Assembly: GCA_050945275.1 (NCBI GenBank)
Contig: JBMNSQ010000033.1
Location: 1 to 16,116, forward strand
Source of the DNA: JAAYWY01 sp050945275
Lineage (GTDB): Bacteria; Bacillota; DTU030; DUMP01
DNA: 16,116 nucleotides
Direction of reading: 5' to 3'
Below are positions 1 through 6,502 of this stretch, in pieces (positions within the stretch are counted from its first letter, which is position 1; every line of letters starts with the position of its first letter). Position numbers and translations under genes: made by a program. The notes beneath the pieces are model-generated. The model saw only the letters and a list, made by a program, of their open reading frames with translations, was not told where the DNA came from and ran no database searches.

Positions 1-23
1 AGAAAAACAAGGCCTGTTTTTCT
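1..23. terminator. AT-rich perfect hairpin at the window edge, possible terminator
   Basis: A 9-bp perfect inverted repeat (AGAAAAACA / TGTTTTTCT) encloses a five-base loop AGGCC. The A-run and T-run on either side of the GC-poor core could give a weak two-way Rho-independent terminator for a gene outside the left edge. The stem has few GC pairs and the repeat begins at base 1, so its full extent is unknown. Confidence 0.35.
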
Positions 24-152
24 GCTTGAGGCCCATCAGAATAACGATAACGACTAGTTATAATAAAGAAAAATATCTCCTCTAACGCCTGCCAGGAACA
101 AAAAATTGCTAGAGCCACTATAATAAGGGTTCTTAACTTTAATTATATTACC

Positions 153-181
153 TTGACTATTGGTAAGTCAACTGGTATAAT
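153..181 (+). promoter_or_regulatory. Orphan sigma-A-type promoter
   Basis: TTGACT (153-158), a 17-base spacer and a perfect TATAAT (176-181) match the vegetative promoter consensus closely, and the upstream DNA is AT-rich. Transcription would start near 188. No rightward gene follows: the next coding sequence is on the opposite strand, so the product would be a small RNA or antisense to the gene at 517-939. The motif is seen directly; its activity is inferred. Confidence 0.6.
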
Positions 182-349
182 TTATTTTTTGCCTGGCGAG
201 GTCCATCCTAATCTGAAGTCTGAGTTATTCGGCTTACGACCTAACAGCAAACATAAAAACCTCTACCTCTTCTTCAGGGACAGAGTAGCGGTTCAGAATC
301 ACCAGGTGAGCGAGCACGGAGATCAGCTCCAGCCCATTCAGTCTGCAGT

Positions 350-388
350 AAATAAAAACGGAGCCACCCTTGCAAAGGAGCAGCCCCG
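350..388 (-). terminator. Rho-independent terminator downstream of the DUF151 gene
   Basis: On the minus strand CGGGGC pairs with GCTCCG (one G-T pair), with an inner CCTT/AAGG stem, and is followed directly by TTTTTATT. This is the layout of an intrinsic terminator. It lies about 130 bases after the stop codon of the leftward gene at 517-939, with no other leftward gene between, and probably ends that transcript. Confidence 0.65.
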
Positions 389-516
389 TTAGGCTACGCG
401 AAAAGTCACACTATGGGCGATGGTCAAGATTGTTGTCCATCCTATCTAGAGCGAAGGAGCTAAGCCTCTTCGCTGAGCTTAAGTGACATAAAACAACGGT
501 CCAACAATACGTGATA

Positions 517-939
517 CTAGTCAGGAATAATGCTTATTTGCTCTGGGTCAATGGTAAACTCGATTAGTTTGAGCTGCATGTTTATCGGTGCTTCAAAAGC
601 CAAGGCCAAAGCAATAGCATCACTGGGACGGGCGTCCAACACAATTTCTTCCCCTGCGTGCTCTACATACACATTGGCATAAAAGACTTCGTCAAGGAGG
701 TCAGTAATCACCACTTGTTTAACCACGGCCCCCAGGCGACGACATAGCTCTTCCATAAAATTGTGCGTTAGTGGCCGCTCGGGAGACAAGCCCTGTAGAT
801 AAAGGAGGATAACCTGAGCTTCGAAGGGGCCGACGACGATAGGCAGAAACTTTCCTCCTTCGGTCTCTCGCAGTATAACCATGCTATTTCCATTGCTGTC
901 TACTGCCACGCCGTGTACTTCTACCGGTAGCATCTGCAT
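517..939 (-). CDS. DUF151 / bifunctional nuclease (BFN) domain protein
   Basis: This 140-residue protein matches the BFN (DUF151) family along its whole length. Typical family blocks are visible: LPIVVGPFEAQ near residues 32-42, RPLTHNFMEEL at 55-65, and LDARPSDAIALAL at 101-113 followed by API. Plant and Thermotoga members have been linked to nuclease activity or structure; the bacterial role is unsettled, so no function beyond the family is claimed. The start at 939 follows a purine-rich GGAAGTGAGG site; a second ATG two codons later (933) is equally possible. The gene stands alone leftward, divergent from the ZIP transporter, with a terminator about 130 bases downstream. Confidence 0.9.
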   Translation of the reverse strand: MQMLPVEVHGVAVDSNGNSMVILRETEGGKFLPIVVGPFEAQVILLYLQGLSPERPLTHNFMEELCRRLGAVVKQVVITDLLDEVFYANVYVEHAGEEIVLDARPSDAIALALAFEAPINMQLKLIEFTIDPEQISIIPD

Positions 940-974
940 CCGGCCTCACTTCCTTTCCGCTGATCCTCATCTTG

Positions 975-983
975 AGTATATCA
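975..983 (-). promoter_or_regulatory. Possible extended -10 promoter for the DUF151 gene
   Basis: The minus strand carries TGATATACT, an extended -10 element (TGN plus TATACT), about 36 bases before the start codon. No good -35 box lies 16-18 bases upstream (only TTATGG), so this is a weak assignment. Confidence 0.35.
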
Positions 984-1058
984 TCTTTTGCTGAAACCCC
1001 ATAATATAATTATTGGAATTACAGCAATGCTGGCACATTACAAAGAGCTAAGTTAGTG

Positions 1059-1074
1059 CTTGACATGGGACAAG
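1059..1074. promoter_or_regulatory. Imperfect inverted repeat over the ZIP promoter -35 box
   Basis: CTTGAC and GACAAG, separated by four bases, form a near-perfect dyad (5 of 6 positions per arm) that covers the -35 hexamer. A repressor bound here would block transcription of the metal transporter. It does not match the Zur, Fur or MntR consensus I know, so a regulator cannot be named and the dyad could be chance. Confidence 0.3.
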
Positions 1075-1088
1075 CCAGCGTCTAAACT
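1060..1088 (+). promoter_or_regulatory. Sigma-A promoter of the ZIP transporter gene
   Basis: A perfect TTGACA (1060-1065) is followed after exactly 17 bases by TAAACT (1083-1088). Transcription would begin near 1095, giving a leader of about 45 bases before the start codon at 1140. Confidence 0.7.
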
Positions 1089-1139
1089 AAATCATAGTGA
1101 TAGATAGAATCATTTTCAAACCAGAAAGAGTTGAATAAT

Positions 1140-1901
1140 ATGTCGAGCATTGGCGCAGTAACTCTTATTGGCACGCTTGCCGGGGTAATAGGCACCGGCC
1201 TCGGCGGACTAGTTAGCATTATTGCCTGTAACGGCCATAATCGAAGACTCAGCTTTATGCTGGCTTTCGCCGGAGGCATTATGCTGGCTGTTGTTTTTGC
1301 CGACCTCTTCCCCGAGGCTATTGATCTAGGGGGTATTCGCACCTCGGTGATAGGACTAGCTTTGGGGGTAGCCATGCTGCTACTGCTAGATATGTATTTG
1401 CCCCACTCCCATTTTGTAAATGTCGACCGTAGTAATAGACAGGATCGCTTTCTGCACAGTAGCTTGCTACTTGGGATCGGTATTGCCATGCATAATCTTC
1501 CCGAAGGGCTAGCCATCGGTGCCAGTTACACCTTGTCTGAACACTTAGGCATTGGTTTAGCCATTATTTTGGCCCTTCACAACATCCCGGAAGGGATGGC
1601 TATGGGCAGTCCTATGAAAGTAGCTGGCATCAGAAACTGGCGCATCCTGCTCTGGACTTCCCTGGCCGGCCTTCCCACTGGTATCGGCGCTTTAGCCGGT
1701 GCTCTTTTGGGATCAGTCTCGCCAAATATGTTGTCCTTAGCGCTAGGGATAGCCGCCGGTGCAATGATGTACGTCACCTTTGACGAACTGCTCCCAGAAG
1801 CCCATGATCTAAGTGACGACACTCATTCTGCCACCTTCGGCACTGTAGCCGGATCCATCTTCGGTCTACTCTTGATTTTGCTCTTACCGGAAATCCAATA
1901 G
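1140..1901 (+). CDS. ZIP family metal (zinc/iron) transporter
   Basis: This 253-residue, almost wholly hydrophobic protein belongs to the ZIP family of divalent metal transporters (GufA/ZupT-like), which carry Zn, Fe or related ions into the cytoplasm. The two signature motifs are intact: HNLPEG at residues 118-123 and HNIPEG at 147-152, in transmembrane helices 4 and 5, whose His and Glu residues form the binuclear metal site. The loop before helix 4 has only a short PHSHF histidine cluster. About eight membrane helices can be drawn, as is usual for the family. I chose ATG 1140 because AAAGAG lies nine bases upstream; an in-frame TTG at 1131 would abut that site. The actual metal cannot be read from the sequence. 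Confidence 0.93.
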   Translation: MSSIGAVTLIGTLAGVIGTGLGGLVSIIACNGHNRRLSFMLAFAGGIMLAVVFADLFPEAIDLGGIRTSVIGLALGVAMLLLLDMYLPHSHFVNVDRSNRQDRFLHSSLLLGIGIAMHNLPEGLAIGASYTLSEHLGIGLAIILALHNIPEGMAMGSPMKVAGIRNWRILLWTSLAGLPTGIGALAGALLGSVSPNMLSLALGIAAGAMMYVTFDELLPEAHDLSDDTHSATFGTVAGSIFGLLLILLLPEIQ

Positions 1902-1916
1902 ACCATGTGGACTACG

Positions 1917-1948
1917 AAAAGGGGTTAGCGATCAAGCTAACCCCTTTT
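1917..1948. terminator. Symmetrical two-way terminator between ZIP gene and tatD
   Basis: A perfect 13-bp stem (AAAAGGGGTTAGC / GCTAACCCCTTTT) has a six-base loop GATCAA. The A-tract on one side and the T-tract on the other let it act in both directions. It sits 15 bases after the ZIP stop codon and 31 bases after the tatD stop codon, so it serves both convergent genes. Confidence 0.9.
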
Positions 1949-1979
1949 GTGTACGGTCATCGGTAACAACCCGGGCTTA

Positions 1980-2750
1980 TTATGTTAGCCGTTGAAACAG
2001 CCTTTTGGTATTAGCCGTTAGAACAGGTGCCAAATCTTCCAACTCCTGCTCCAAAAGCTCGGCCAATTTAGCCGCCACGTGAATCACCCTGGCCGGCTCG
2101 TTTCTTTTACCTCGGAACGGCTCCGGTGACAGATAAGGGCTGTCCGTTTCGCAAAGAAGCCGGTCCAGTGGAACCTGAGCCACCACTTCTGGCAGACGCC
2201 GGGCATTCTTAAACGTCACTGGTCCAGCAAAAGAAATATAGTACCCTAGCTTTGTGCACTGGCCGGCTAACTCGGCGCTACCTGAAAAACAATGCATAAC
2301 CCCACCCTGACCGAGAGGGCCAACGGATGTCATAGCTGCCAAAACATCGGCATGGGATTCGCGGTTATGAACAATGGCCGGTAAATCAAGCTCTCCCGCC
2401 AGCTCAAGTTGGCGCAAAAACACCTTCTTCTGGGCTTCTTTATCTTCAACCCCGTTTACATAATCTAAACCAATCTCGCCTACCGCCACCACTTTCGGAT
2501 GCTGGGCCAAGTCGGCTAGTTCCCGGAAAGCATCAGGACTTACATCTTCTAGATTCCCCGGATGAAGCCCCACCGCTGCTCCCACCTCAGGATACCGGTC
2601 AGCGATTGTCACTGCCTGACGCGACGACTTCAGATCGTACCCGGGACAGATGACCCTCACCACCCCAGCCTCCTTTGCCCGGTACAGAATATCTTCTATC
2701 TCTGGTAGCAAGCTCGGATCTTGGAGGTGGGCATGACTATCGATAAGCAT
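1980..2750 (-). CDS. tatD: TatD family metal-dependent hydrolase / DNase
   Basis: This 256-residue TIM-barrel amidohydrolase of the TatD/YabD family carries the metal ligands in order: HAH at residues 6-8, GEIGLDY with E92, VHNRESH with H128, MHCFSG with H153, and ETDSPYLSPEP with D203. E. coli TatD is a metal-dependent exonuclease; the Firmicutes YabD role is less well known. I start it at ATG 2750, preceded by AGGAGTG at good distance and giving the usual MLIDSHAHL beginning. The frame is open up to 2789, but that would overlap metG and has no ribosome site. It follows metG by 19 bases and is probably co-transcribed, as metS-yabD are in B. subtilis. Confidence 0.95.
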   Translation of the reverse strand: MLIDSHAHLQDPSLLPEIEDILYRAKEAGVVRVICPGYDLKSSRQAVTIADRYPEVGAAVGLHPGNLEDVSPDAFRELADLAQHPKVVAVGEIGLDYVNGVEDKEAQKKVFLRQLELAGELDLPAIVHNRESHADVLAAMTSVGPLGQGGVMHCFSGSAELAGQCTKLGYYISFAGPVTFKNARRLPEVVAQVPLDRLLCETDSPYLSPEPFRGKRNEPARVIHVAAKLAELLEQELEDLAPVLTANTKRLFQRLT

Positions 2751-2769
2751 ACAGTCACTCCTTTGGGCC

Positions 2770-4743
2770 TTAACGAACGTTGGCTCCACTGTCGATGGGC
2801 TTATCTAACGTAAGGAGCGATATCGCTCTATCCTCGCCCTCTCCAGGGAAACTAGCTGCCAGCAGCATTCCATTGGACTCTAGGCCCATAAGCTTCGCCG
2901 GCTTAAGGTTAGCCACTACCACAATTTTTTTGCCTATCAGTTCCTCCGGTTCGTATGATTTGGCGATTCCGGCCACAATCTGTCGGCGCTCGTCGCCAAT
3001 AGCCACTTCTAACCTGAGCAACTTGTTAGATTTAGGTACCCGTTCGGCAAAAAGTACCTCAGCTACCTTCAGTTCGACTTTAGCAAACTCATCATAACTG
3101 ATCTTATCTTCCTTGGCCGACTGCTTAACCGGTTGCTCCGTTGGCTTGGCCTCAGCAGCCGCCGGTTGTTGTTTCTTCTCCTCCACCTGTTGTTCCTCCT
3201 TATCGGTATCTATTCGGGGAAATAGCGGCTTATCCCGATGAGTCTGTACCCCAGGGTGTAGTAACCCCCATGTTTTAGCTGCCTCCCAACCTGAGTCCGC
3301 CGGACTGCCGGTCAATCCCAATTGCTCCCAGATCCGTCCTGGCGTTACCGTTAAATAAGGCACTAACAGCACCGCTAAGATCCTACCCGTCTCAGCAAGA
3401 TTATACATTACTGTGGCCAAGCGTTCGGTCTCACCGTTTTTGGCTAACGCCCAGGGTGCTGTTTCGTCGATATATTTGTTGGCCCGCTTGACTAAGTCCC
3501 AGATATTATCCAGTGCCGTGCTAATCTCCAGGCGCTCCATAGCCGCCTCAGCGCTGGTCACGGCTTGCTTCGCGACCTTCTTCAGTTCATCATCAGGTGC
3601 CTGCCAAGACCCCGGTGCCGGCACAACGCCGTCAAAGTATTTATTCATCATGGTAAGCGTGCGGTAAATAAGGTTCCCTAAGTCGTTAGCCAAATCAGAG
3701 TTTATCCGCTTGACAAGAGCATCCTCTGAATAGTAACCATCGGCCCCGAAAGGAATCTCCCGCAAAAGGAAATAGCGAATAGCATCAAGGCCATACTTAT
3801 CGATCAATACCAGCGGGTCTACCACGTTGCCCTTGGATTTAGACATTTTGCCGCTCTCTAAGATCAGCCAACCATGACCAAATACTTTTTTCGGCAGCGG
3901 CAAATCAAGCGCCATCAGCATCATTGGCCAAATAATGGTATGAAAACGCACAATCTCCTTGCCCACTAAATGCAGATCGGCTGGCCAATAATGCTCAAAT
4001 TTACTTTCATCGTCCGAAGGAAAACCAAGAGCCGTTACATAATTAGCCAGTGCATCAATCCACACATAAATCACGTGCTTGGGATCAAAGGGTACAGGAA
4101 TACCCCAATTGAACGTAGTCCGCGAAACACATAAGTCCTCCAAACCTTGCTTAACGAAACTGATCATCTCATTGCGGCGTGACGTGGGCTGAATAAAATC
4201 CGGGTTATTCTCCACATACTTTAGCCAGCGGTCGGCATAACGGGACATCCGGAAAAAATAGCTCTCTTCCTTAACCAATTCCACCGGCCGACCACAGTCA
4301 GGGCAGATGTGCCCGTCAGTTATCTGATGCTCAGTCCAAAAAGACTCGCACGGTACACAGTACCAACCCTCATATTCCGACTTGTAGATGTCACCGCTGT
4401 CGTACAAGCGCTGAAAAATAGCCTGCACCGCTTTTATATGACGCTCTTCAGTGGTACGAATAAAGTCGTCATAACTAATATCCAGGGTCTGCCATAAATG
4501 CTTGAAGCCAGCTACGATTTTGTCCACATATTCCTTGGGACTAACGCCTCGCTCTTCGGCAATACGCTGAATCTTTTGCCCGTGTTCGTCCGAGCCGGTA
4601 AGAAACATAACGTCATAGCCCTGGTGCCGCTTGAACCGGGCTAAGGCATCAGCAGCAACTTCAGTGTAAGCATGCCCAATATGCAGTTTATCGCTGGGAT
4701 AATAAATAGGGGTTGTAACATAAAATGTCTTTTTGTCTGTCAA
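2770..4743 (-). CDS. metG: Methionyl-tRNA synthetase
   Basis: This 657-residue cytoplasmic enzyme charges tRNA-Met with methionine. The class I motifs are present: HIGH at 21-24 and KMSKS at 299-303. Between them is a Cys4 zinc knuckle (C129, C132, C147, C150), as in the zinc-containing MetRS group. After the anticodon-binding helical domain, a charged Glu/Lys/Ala/Pro-rich linker (about 505-546) leads to a C-terminal EMAPII/Trbp111-like tRNA-binding domain (about 547-657). The start codon is TTG at 4743, seven bases after AGGAGGG; an upstream ATG at 4750 is out of frame. Expression is governed by the T-box leader directly upstream. tatD follows in the same transcript. Confidence 0.98.
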   Translation of the reverse strand: MTDKKTFYVTTPIYYPSDKLHIGHAYTEVAADALARFKRHQGYDVMFLTGSDEHGQKIQRIAEERGVSPKEYVDKIVAGFKHLWQTLDISYDDFIRTTEERHIKAVQAIFQRLYDSGDIYKSEYEGWYCVPCESFWTEHQITDGHICPDCGRPVELVKEESYFFRMSRYADRWLKYVENNPDFIQPTSRRNEMISFVKQGLEDLCVSRTTFNWGIPVPFDPKHVIYVWIDALANYVTALGFPSDDESKFEHYWPADLHLVGKEIVRFHTIIWPMMLMALDLPLPKKVFGHGWLILESGKMSKSKGNVVDPLVLIDKYGLDAIRYFLLREIPFGADGYYSEDALVKRINSDLANDLGNLIYRTLTMMNKYFDGVVPAPGSWQAPDDELKKVAKQAVTSAEAAMERLEISTALDNIWDLVKRANKYIDETAPWALAKNGETERLATVMYNLAETGRILAVLLVPYLTVTPGRIWEQLGLTGSPADSGWEAAKTWGLLHPGVQTHRDKPLFPRIDTDKEEQQVEEKKQQPAAAEAKPTEQPVKQSAKEDKISYDEFAKVELKVAEVLFAERVPKSNKLLRLEVAIGDERRQIVAGIAKSYEPEELIGKKIVVVANLKPAKLMGLESNGMLLAASFPGEGEDRAISLLTLDKPIDSGANVR

Positions 4744-4775
4744 CTCTCATCCCTCCTGAGTTAGTATTTCGCTTA

Positions 4776-4823
4776 AATAAAACGAAAAACCCTTGCTCCT
4801 GGACAATCCAGGGGCAAGGGTTT
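4776..4823 (-). terminator. T-box regulated terminator of the metG leader
   Basis: AAACCCTTGC pairs with GCAAGGGTTT, with an inner CCTGGA/TCCAGG stem and a short loop, followed by T-rich DNA. It starts just after the T-box sequence and can form only when that sequence is not held in the antiterminator. It is the OFF structure of the riboswitch. Confidence 0.9.
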
Positions 4824-5061
4824 CTTGCGGTACCACCCCGATTCACGCAGACCTCACAGCCTACGCCTCACTAGGTACAGATATTCTATACCCTGGCAAG
4901 GTAACGGTTGCTCTCATACCGGCAAAGTGTACTCCTTTGCAGTTTCCACCCGCAGCTTTGGGGCCATGTTCGGCAACTTCCAGGCACCGGCTTACACCCA
5001 CCCCGGCTCGCTTTGGCCTATCCTCTGCTTACTCATCCCCAGCATCGCTTTTCGTCTTTGG
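4776..5061 (-). promoter_or_regulatory. T-box riboswitch leader, methionine-specific
   Basis: The roughly 280-base leader has the parts of a T-box that senses uncharged tRNA. It has the conserved GGGGTGGTACCGC box (4839-4827), whose TGGT can pair with the ACCA end of tRNA-Met, and a terminator after it. A long Stem I starts with GATGAGTA (loop E/AGUA region), and its 3' side reads GAAC-ATG-GCCCC (about 4971-4961). In that context ATG (4967-4965) sits in the specifier position, closed by GGGG/CCCC, and is the Met codon. When charged tRNA-Met is scarce, uncharged tRNA should stabilise the antiterminator and turn on metG-tatD. The specifier assignment comes from reading by eye and agrees with the downstream gene. 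Confidence 0.93.
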
Positions 5062-5066
5062 GATCT

Positions 5067-5095
5067 ACTCTACTAAATTTTGTCGGCATTGTCAA
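5067..5095 (-). promoter_or_regulatory. Promoter of the metG T-box leader
   Basis: On the minus strand a perfect TTGACA (5095-5090) is followed after 17 bases by TAGAGT (5072-5067). The start of transcription would be near 5060, just before the T-box Stem I. Confidence 0.75.
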
Positions 5096-5250
5096 GCTAA
5101 ATGAAATAACGCGACACGGTAGGACAGGGCTTGTTCCCTACCCTACATAAGTCCCTGTTACCATGGGACCTTTACGGCTTGGAATCATACTTGTAACAAA
5201 CCGTGTTTTTCGGCCTGAGCCTGGCCACCCACCTAATTTATGTAAAACCA
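5096..5250. other. Divergent spacer between metG and abrB promoters
   Basis: No gene is visible here. The stretch separates the leftward metG promoter from the rightward abrB promoter. It holds a GGTAGG/CCTACC inverted repeat (5118-5142, 13-base loop) and a copy of TAGGGTAGGG on the minus strand, which might be a regulator site, but nothing I can assign. Confidence 0.4.
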
Positions 5251-5279
5251 TTGACTTAAATTCCCATTCCTGGTATACT
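5251..5279 (+). promoter_or_regulatory. Sigma-A promoter of abrB
   Basis: TTGACT (5251-5256), a 17-base spacer and TATACT (5274-5279) form a strong vegetative promoter. The leader to the start codon is about 40 bases. In B. subtilis abrB is repressed by Spo0A; I do not see a clear 0A box (TGTCGAA-like), although the leader contains TGTCGAAG at 5294-5301, which resembles one just downstream of the start of transcription. Confidence 0.7.
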
Positions 5280-5326
5280 TTACTTGTAACATGCTGTCGA
5301 AGCTAAGGGAGAGAGGTGGAACTGTG

Positions 5327-5581
5327 ATGAAATCTACAGGTATAGTACGAAAGGTGGACGAACTGGGCCGGGTCGTTATTCCTATTGAATTGCGCCGTAC
5401 GTTGGATATAGCTGAGCGAGATGCGTTGGAAATTTATGTTGACTCCGACAGAATTGTCCTCAAGAAATACCAGCCTGCTTGTGTTTTTTGCAACAGTGCT
5501 GAAAATGTCGCCTCTTTTCATGGTAAAAACGTGTGCCAAAAATGCCTCATGGCCCTACACTATAAAGCTTCTTCCTTCTAG
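5327..5581 (+). CDS. abrB: AbrB family transition-state regulator with Cys-rich tail
   Basis: This 84-residue DNA-binding protein begins with the AbrB swapped-hairpin domain (MKSTGIVRKVDELGRVVIP, residues 1-45), nearly the textbook B. subtilis sequence. AbrB dimers or tetramers repress post-exponential genes during growth. The C-terminus differs from the Bacillus oligomerisation domain: C52-x2-C55 and C70-x2-C73 suggest a small zinc-ribbon, as I know from clostridial homologues. I chose ATG 5327, seven bases after AGGTGG; the frame extends upstream to 5291 without a ribosome site. It is transcribed from its own promoter, lies next to metG and rsmI as in Bacillus, and ends at a shared terminator. 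Confidence 0.93.
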   Translation: MKSTGIVRKVDELGRVVIPIELRRTLDIAERDALEIYVDSDRIVLKKYQPACVFCNSAENVASFHGKNVCQKCLMALHYKASSF

Positions 5582-5604
5582 AAAACTACTTAACAAAACA
5601 TAAA

Positions 5605-5647
5605 GATACCAATACCTGGCTTAGCTAGGTATTGGTATCTTTTTTTT
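5605..5647. terminator. Two-way terminator shared by abrB and rsmI
   Basis: A perfect 13-bp stem (5605-5617 with 5627-5639) and a nine-base loop are followed on the plus strand by eight Ts: a strong terminator for abrB. On the minus strand the first arm encodes the last codons of rsmI (Asp-Thr-Asn-Thr) and the stop codon, and the downstream minus sequence is T-rich, so it probably also ends the yabA-rsmI transcript. Confidence 0.88.
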
Positions 5648-6491
5648 GCTTCTGCCGCACCAGATGCTGGTATACTTCGCGCCTAGATAGTCCTAACCGT
5701 TTAGCCGCCTCCCTAAGGGCTTGCTTGCGCTCAAAACCTTCGGCTTGAAGGTGCGCCACCAGCTCCTCCGGGGTAGGCGGGGGTGTCTTGGCCGCCAGGG
5801 ACAATTCCTTCTCCTCTGGTGAACGCCCGGCTACTACTAAACAAATTTCCCCTTTGGTTTCTTGGCCGCCAAAAATTTGCGCCAGCTCGGCTAGCGAACC
5901 TTGCTTTATTTCTTCGTGGATTTTAGTCAATTCCCTGGCTACTGCCGCTGGGCGCTCCGGTACCAGAGCCGCCAAATCGGCTAATGTACGGCCGATCCGC
6001 GTGGGAGCTTCATAAAAAATCCCCGTCTCTAACCGCGACAACGCAGTGACAAACAACTCCTCTCTATCCTTCCCCACCCTTGGCACAAACCCCCAAAACG
6101 TAAACCGGTCCGCTGGGAGACCCGATGCTATAAGCGCCAGCGCAAACGCTGTCGGTCCCGGTACTACTTCCACAACCATGCCCTTTTGCCTGACCTGCCT
6201 AATTAGATGTTCTCCCGGATCAGAGATGCCGGGCAGTCCAGCATCGGTTACCAAAGCTAGGTGTCGTCCTTCTCGCAGCCACCTAAGCGCCCTGTCAGCC
6301 ATGCCTCGCTCGTTATGTTTATGGTAGCTGGTAAGACTGGTGTGTATATTGTAATGGGTGAGCAAACCCCTTGTCCGCCGCGTATCCTCGGCCAAAATAA
6401 GGTCTACCCCTTTTAGTACTCTGAGGGCGCGCAGAGAAATATCCTCCAAGTTACCGATCGGCGTACCCACTATATATAATTTGCCCTGCAC
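5625..6491 (-). CDS. rsmI: 16S rRNA 2'-O-ribose C1402 methyltransferase RsmI
   Basis: This 288-residue SAM-dependent methyltransferase of the tetrapyrrole methylase fold modifies the 2'-OH of C1402 in 16S rRNA, which helps decoding at the P site. Visible family motifs are VGTPIGNLEDIS (8-19), DAGLPGISDPG (about 83-93) and PGPTAFALALIASGLP. A C-terminal helix-turn-helix extension (about 237-282, ending REVYQHLVRQKQ) is typical for RsmI. The start is GTG 6491, preceded by a GGGGG-rich site seven bases upstream. It follows yabA by 11 bases; B. subtilis has yabB and yazA between these two genes, absent here. The last codons form half of a terminator stem. Confidence 0.96.
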   Translation of the reverse strand: MQGKLYIVGTPIGNLEDISLRALRVLKGVDLILAEDTRRTRGLLTHYNIHTSLTSYHKHNERGMADRALRWLREGRHLALVTDAGLPGISDPGEHLIRQVRQKGMVVEVVPGPTAFALALIASGLPADRFTFWGFVPRVGKDREELFVTALSRLETGIFYEAPTRIGRTLADLAALVPERPAAVARELTKIHEEIKQGSLAELAQIFGGQETKGEICLVVAGRSPEEKELSLAAKTPPPTPEELVAHLQAEGFERKQALREAAKRLGLSRREVYQHLVRQKQKKDTNT

Positions 6492-6502
6492 CTATACACC
6501 CC

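Larger units (their letters stand above)
24..516. other. Gene-free stretch with promoter-like and hairpin elements
   Basis: I see no convincing protein gene here. The longest rightward reading frame (153-392) begins with a TTG that is part of a promoter -35 box, has no ribosome site and resembles no family I know. On the minus strand a 58-codon frame without a start codon (about 406-230) could be gene debris, but I do not recognise it. Structured elements are present: a consensus-like promoter at 153-181, a terminator-like hairpin at 359-388, a hairpin at 419-441 (GATGG/CCATC with an inner CAA/TTG) and one at 451-473 (GCGAAG/CTTCGC). Together they could belong to a small RNA or to the 3' untranslated region of the leftward gene at 517-939. 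Confidence 0.5.

Noticed and set aside
355..372. GGGTGGCTCCG on the minus strand, similar to a T-box sequence
   Set aside because: The consensus continues ACCGCG, there is no Stem I or following terminator, and no gene lies downstream; it is the arm of a terminator.
153..392. 79-codon rightward frame in the left spacer
   Set aside because: It starts with a TTG that is the -35 box of a promoter, has no ribosome site, crosses a terminator-like hairpin and resembles no family.
1082..1516. 144-codon leftward frame opposite the ZIP gene
   Set aside because: It mirrors the codons of a clear ZIP transporter and has a low-complexity Ser/Pro-rich composition; likewise the frame at 1577-1822.
2751..2789. 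Upstream extension of tatD to 2789
   Set aside because: It would overlap metG, has no ribosome site, and the conserved family start is at ATG 2750 with AGGAGTG before it.
4793..5150. Three overlapping rightward frames of 80-103 codons
   Set aside because: They lie over the metG T-box leader on the other strand and have no ribosome site; they are by-products of structured RNA.
5190..5210. TGTAAC at 5192 as an ECF promoter
   Set aside because: No CGTC or CGAC lies at 16-17 bases downstream; abrB has a clear sigma-A promoter.
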